The notes beneath the pieces are model-generated. The model saw only the letters and a program-made list of their open reading frames with translations, was not told the DNA's origin and made no database searches. Both the position numbers and the translations under genes were made by a program. A stretch of 8,330 nt of DNA from assembly GCA_022709605.1 (NCBI GenBank), contig JAKLIM010000152.1:1-8330 (forward strand). Reading direction: 5' to 3'. Of the stretch, positions 7,447-8,330 are shown one piece after another; within the stretch, counting starts at the first letter, position 1; each line of letters opens with the position of its first letter. Origin of the DNA: Bacteroidota bacterium (lineage in GTDB: Bacteria > Bacteroidota > Bacteroidia > Bacteroidales > Paludibacteraceae).

Positions 7447-7621
7447 AACCACAAAGATACTAAGGACCACTCAGGGACACCAAACTTGCTTTTTATAAAG
7501 TAATTTTGAGAATTTATTTCCTTAGTAACAAAAATATTTTTGCAGAATTATCTAAAGAATAAGAATTAACGAATTAAAAACACTTAGTGAATTTTTATTG
7601 TCACTCAGTGCCTTAGTGGTT
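7447..7621. repeat. 175-bp intergenic repeat-like element between sufC and sufD
   Basis: Left end AACCACAAAGATACTAAG (7447-7464) and the reverse complement of the right end 7604-7621 (AACCACTAAGGCACTGAG) agree at 14 of 18 positions, forming diverged terminal inverted repeats. The right side carries two odd palindromes of the form CACTnAGTG (7581-7589 and 7602-7610), and CTTAGTG occurs at 7583-7589 and 7612-7618. The centre is AT-rich without coding potential. The element starts directly after the sufC stop (TAA 7444-7446) and ends 7 bp before the sufD ATG. The AACCACAAAG...CTTAGTGGTT pattern resembles degenerate dispersed intergenic repeats in Bacteroidetes; this is recall, not checked. Confidence 0.6.
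7535..7542 (+). promoter_or_regulatory. Possible internal promoter -7 element upstream of sufD
   Basis: TATTTTTG followed by CA matches TAnnTTTG exactly and equals the -7 element proposed for the phosphate transporter gene. No TTG lies at a normal distance upstream; TTTG at 7505-7508 gives a 26-bp spacer. It lies 86 bp before the sufD ATG, inside the repeat-like element. In AT-rich DNA this may occur by chance. Confidence 0.25.
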
Positions 7622-7628
7622 ATCAAAA

Positions 7629-8330
7629 ATGGAAAAACAATATATCAATTTATATAAACAATATCACGAGCTAATCAAAACACATTCTGCTCCGGCAATG
7701 AATGCGTTGCGTGATGCTTCGTTCGATTTGTTCGAAGAGCTGGGATTTCCGTCAAAAGAACTTGAAAATTACAAGTACACCGATCTGAAAGAGCCTCTTT
7801 CGGCAGAATACGGACTGAATCTGAACCGCTTGAAAATTCCGGTTAACCCTTACGAAGTTTTCAAATGCGACGTTCCGGGCATTCAATCTTATCTGTATTT
7901 TGTTGTAAATGATGCGTTCTATCCGGTTCGCGACGCTCGTAACGACGAACTTCCAGCTGGCGTTATCATTGGCAGTGTGAGTGAAATTGCTAAAAGTCAT
8001 CCTGAACTGGTGGAACAATATTTTGGCAAAATGAGCTCCACTAAAAAAGATGGTTTGGTGGCTTTCAATGGTGCTTTTGCACAGGATGGATTTTTTATGT
8101 ACGTGCCAAAAAACGTGCAACTTGATCGCCCCATTCAGTTGGTAAATATTATGCGTTCGGATGTCGATATTTTGGCCAACAGTCACAACCTGATAATTCT
8201 TGAGGAAGGTGCAAAAGCTCAGCTGTTGGTGTGCGATCATACGATGGACAATGTGCGATTTACCACCAATCGGGTAACGGAGGTTTTTGTTAGCGAATAT
8301 GCTGTTTATGAGCATTATAAACTTGAAAAT
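7629..8330 (+). CDS. sufD: Fe-S cluster assembly protein SufD (3'-truncated)
   Basis: An open frame from ATG 7629 runs to the right edge without a stop, giving 234 residues, about half of a normal SufD (roughly 420-450). SufD pairs with SufB in the SufBC2D scaffold and helps iron acquisition. The N-terminal part has LENYKYTDLKEPL (45-57), matching the SufD-type WKYT-like block. Then come ELVEQYFGKM (126-135) and GLVAFNGAFAQDGFFMYVPK (142-161), which parallels the NSAVFSDGSFVYIPKGV block of SufB and shows shared ancestry of the two proteins. The beta-helix core begins after that (LVNIMRSD, ILEEGAKAQLL). The conserved functional histidine of SufD would lie in the missing half. The order sufB-sufC-sufD on the same strand makes the call firm; a cysteine desulfurase gene (sufS) commonly follows but is outside the window. 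Confidence 0.93.
   Translation, partial: MEKQYINLYKQYHELIKTHSAPAMNALRDASFDLFEELGFPSKELENYKYTDLKEPLSAEYGLNLNRLKIPVNPYEVFKCDVPGIQSYLYFVVNDAFYPVRDARNDELPAGVIIGSVSEIAKSHPELVEQYFGKMSSTKKDGLVAFNGAFAQDGFFMYVPKNVQLDRPIQLVNIMRSDVDILANSHNLIILEEGAKAQLLVCDHTMDNVRFTTNRVTEVFVSEYAVYEHYKLEN

Noticed and set aside
7752..8315. Open frame of 187 codons on the minus strand
   Set aside because: It lies wholly inside sufD on the opposite strand; the sufD frame gives a clear family match and the minus-strand peptide shows no recognisable domain.

Overview
The window comes from the chromosome of a Bacteroidota (Bacteroidetes) bacterium, probably Bacteroidales-like. The evidence is AT-rich DNA, two proteins ending in type IX secretion system (T9SS) C-terminal sorting domains, promoter -7 elements of the TAnnTTTG type, and start codons without obvious Shine-Dalgarno sequences. 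Genus-level placement is not possible from the sequence alone. All genes lie on the + strand.

Layout: (1) positions 1-125 are the last 40 codons of a T9SS-exported protein. (2) Positions 176-2269 encode a secreted endonuclease I family enzyme with Ig-like, FN3 and jelly-roll-like modules and its own T9SS tail. It is preceded by a perfect hairpin and followed by an intrinsic terminator. (3) Positions 2521-4752 encode a PiT/PHO4-family inorganic phosphate transporter with a PhoU-like C-terminal domain. Upstream lies an 11-bp-period triple direct repeat resembling a Pho box, then a good Bacteroidetes-type promoter; a strong GC-rich terminator follows the gene. (4) From 5116 to the right edge runs an iron-sulfur cluster assembly operon, sufB-sufC-sufD, with sufD cut by the window edge. 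SufB, SufC and SufD form the scaffold complex (usually SufBC2D) that builds Fe-S clusters using SufC ATPase energy.

The most notable non-coding features are in the suf operon. Both intergenic gaps, usually short in such operons, are filled almost from stop codon to start codon by repeat-like DNA of two different kinds. The sufB-sufC gap holds a 126-bp element with 26-bp near-perfect terminal inverted repeats made of C5/G5 runs. The sufC-sufD gap holds a 175-bp stretch with diverged terminal inverted repeats and CACTnAGTG-type palindromes.

I see no CRISPR array, tRNA, rRNA, transposase gene, phage gene or defence system. The genes themselves are ordinary. The interest lies in the Pho-box-like array, the two repeat insertions in the suf operon, and the nested domain layout of the nuclease.
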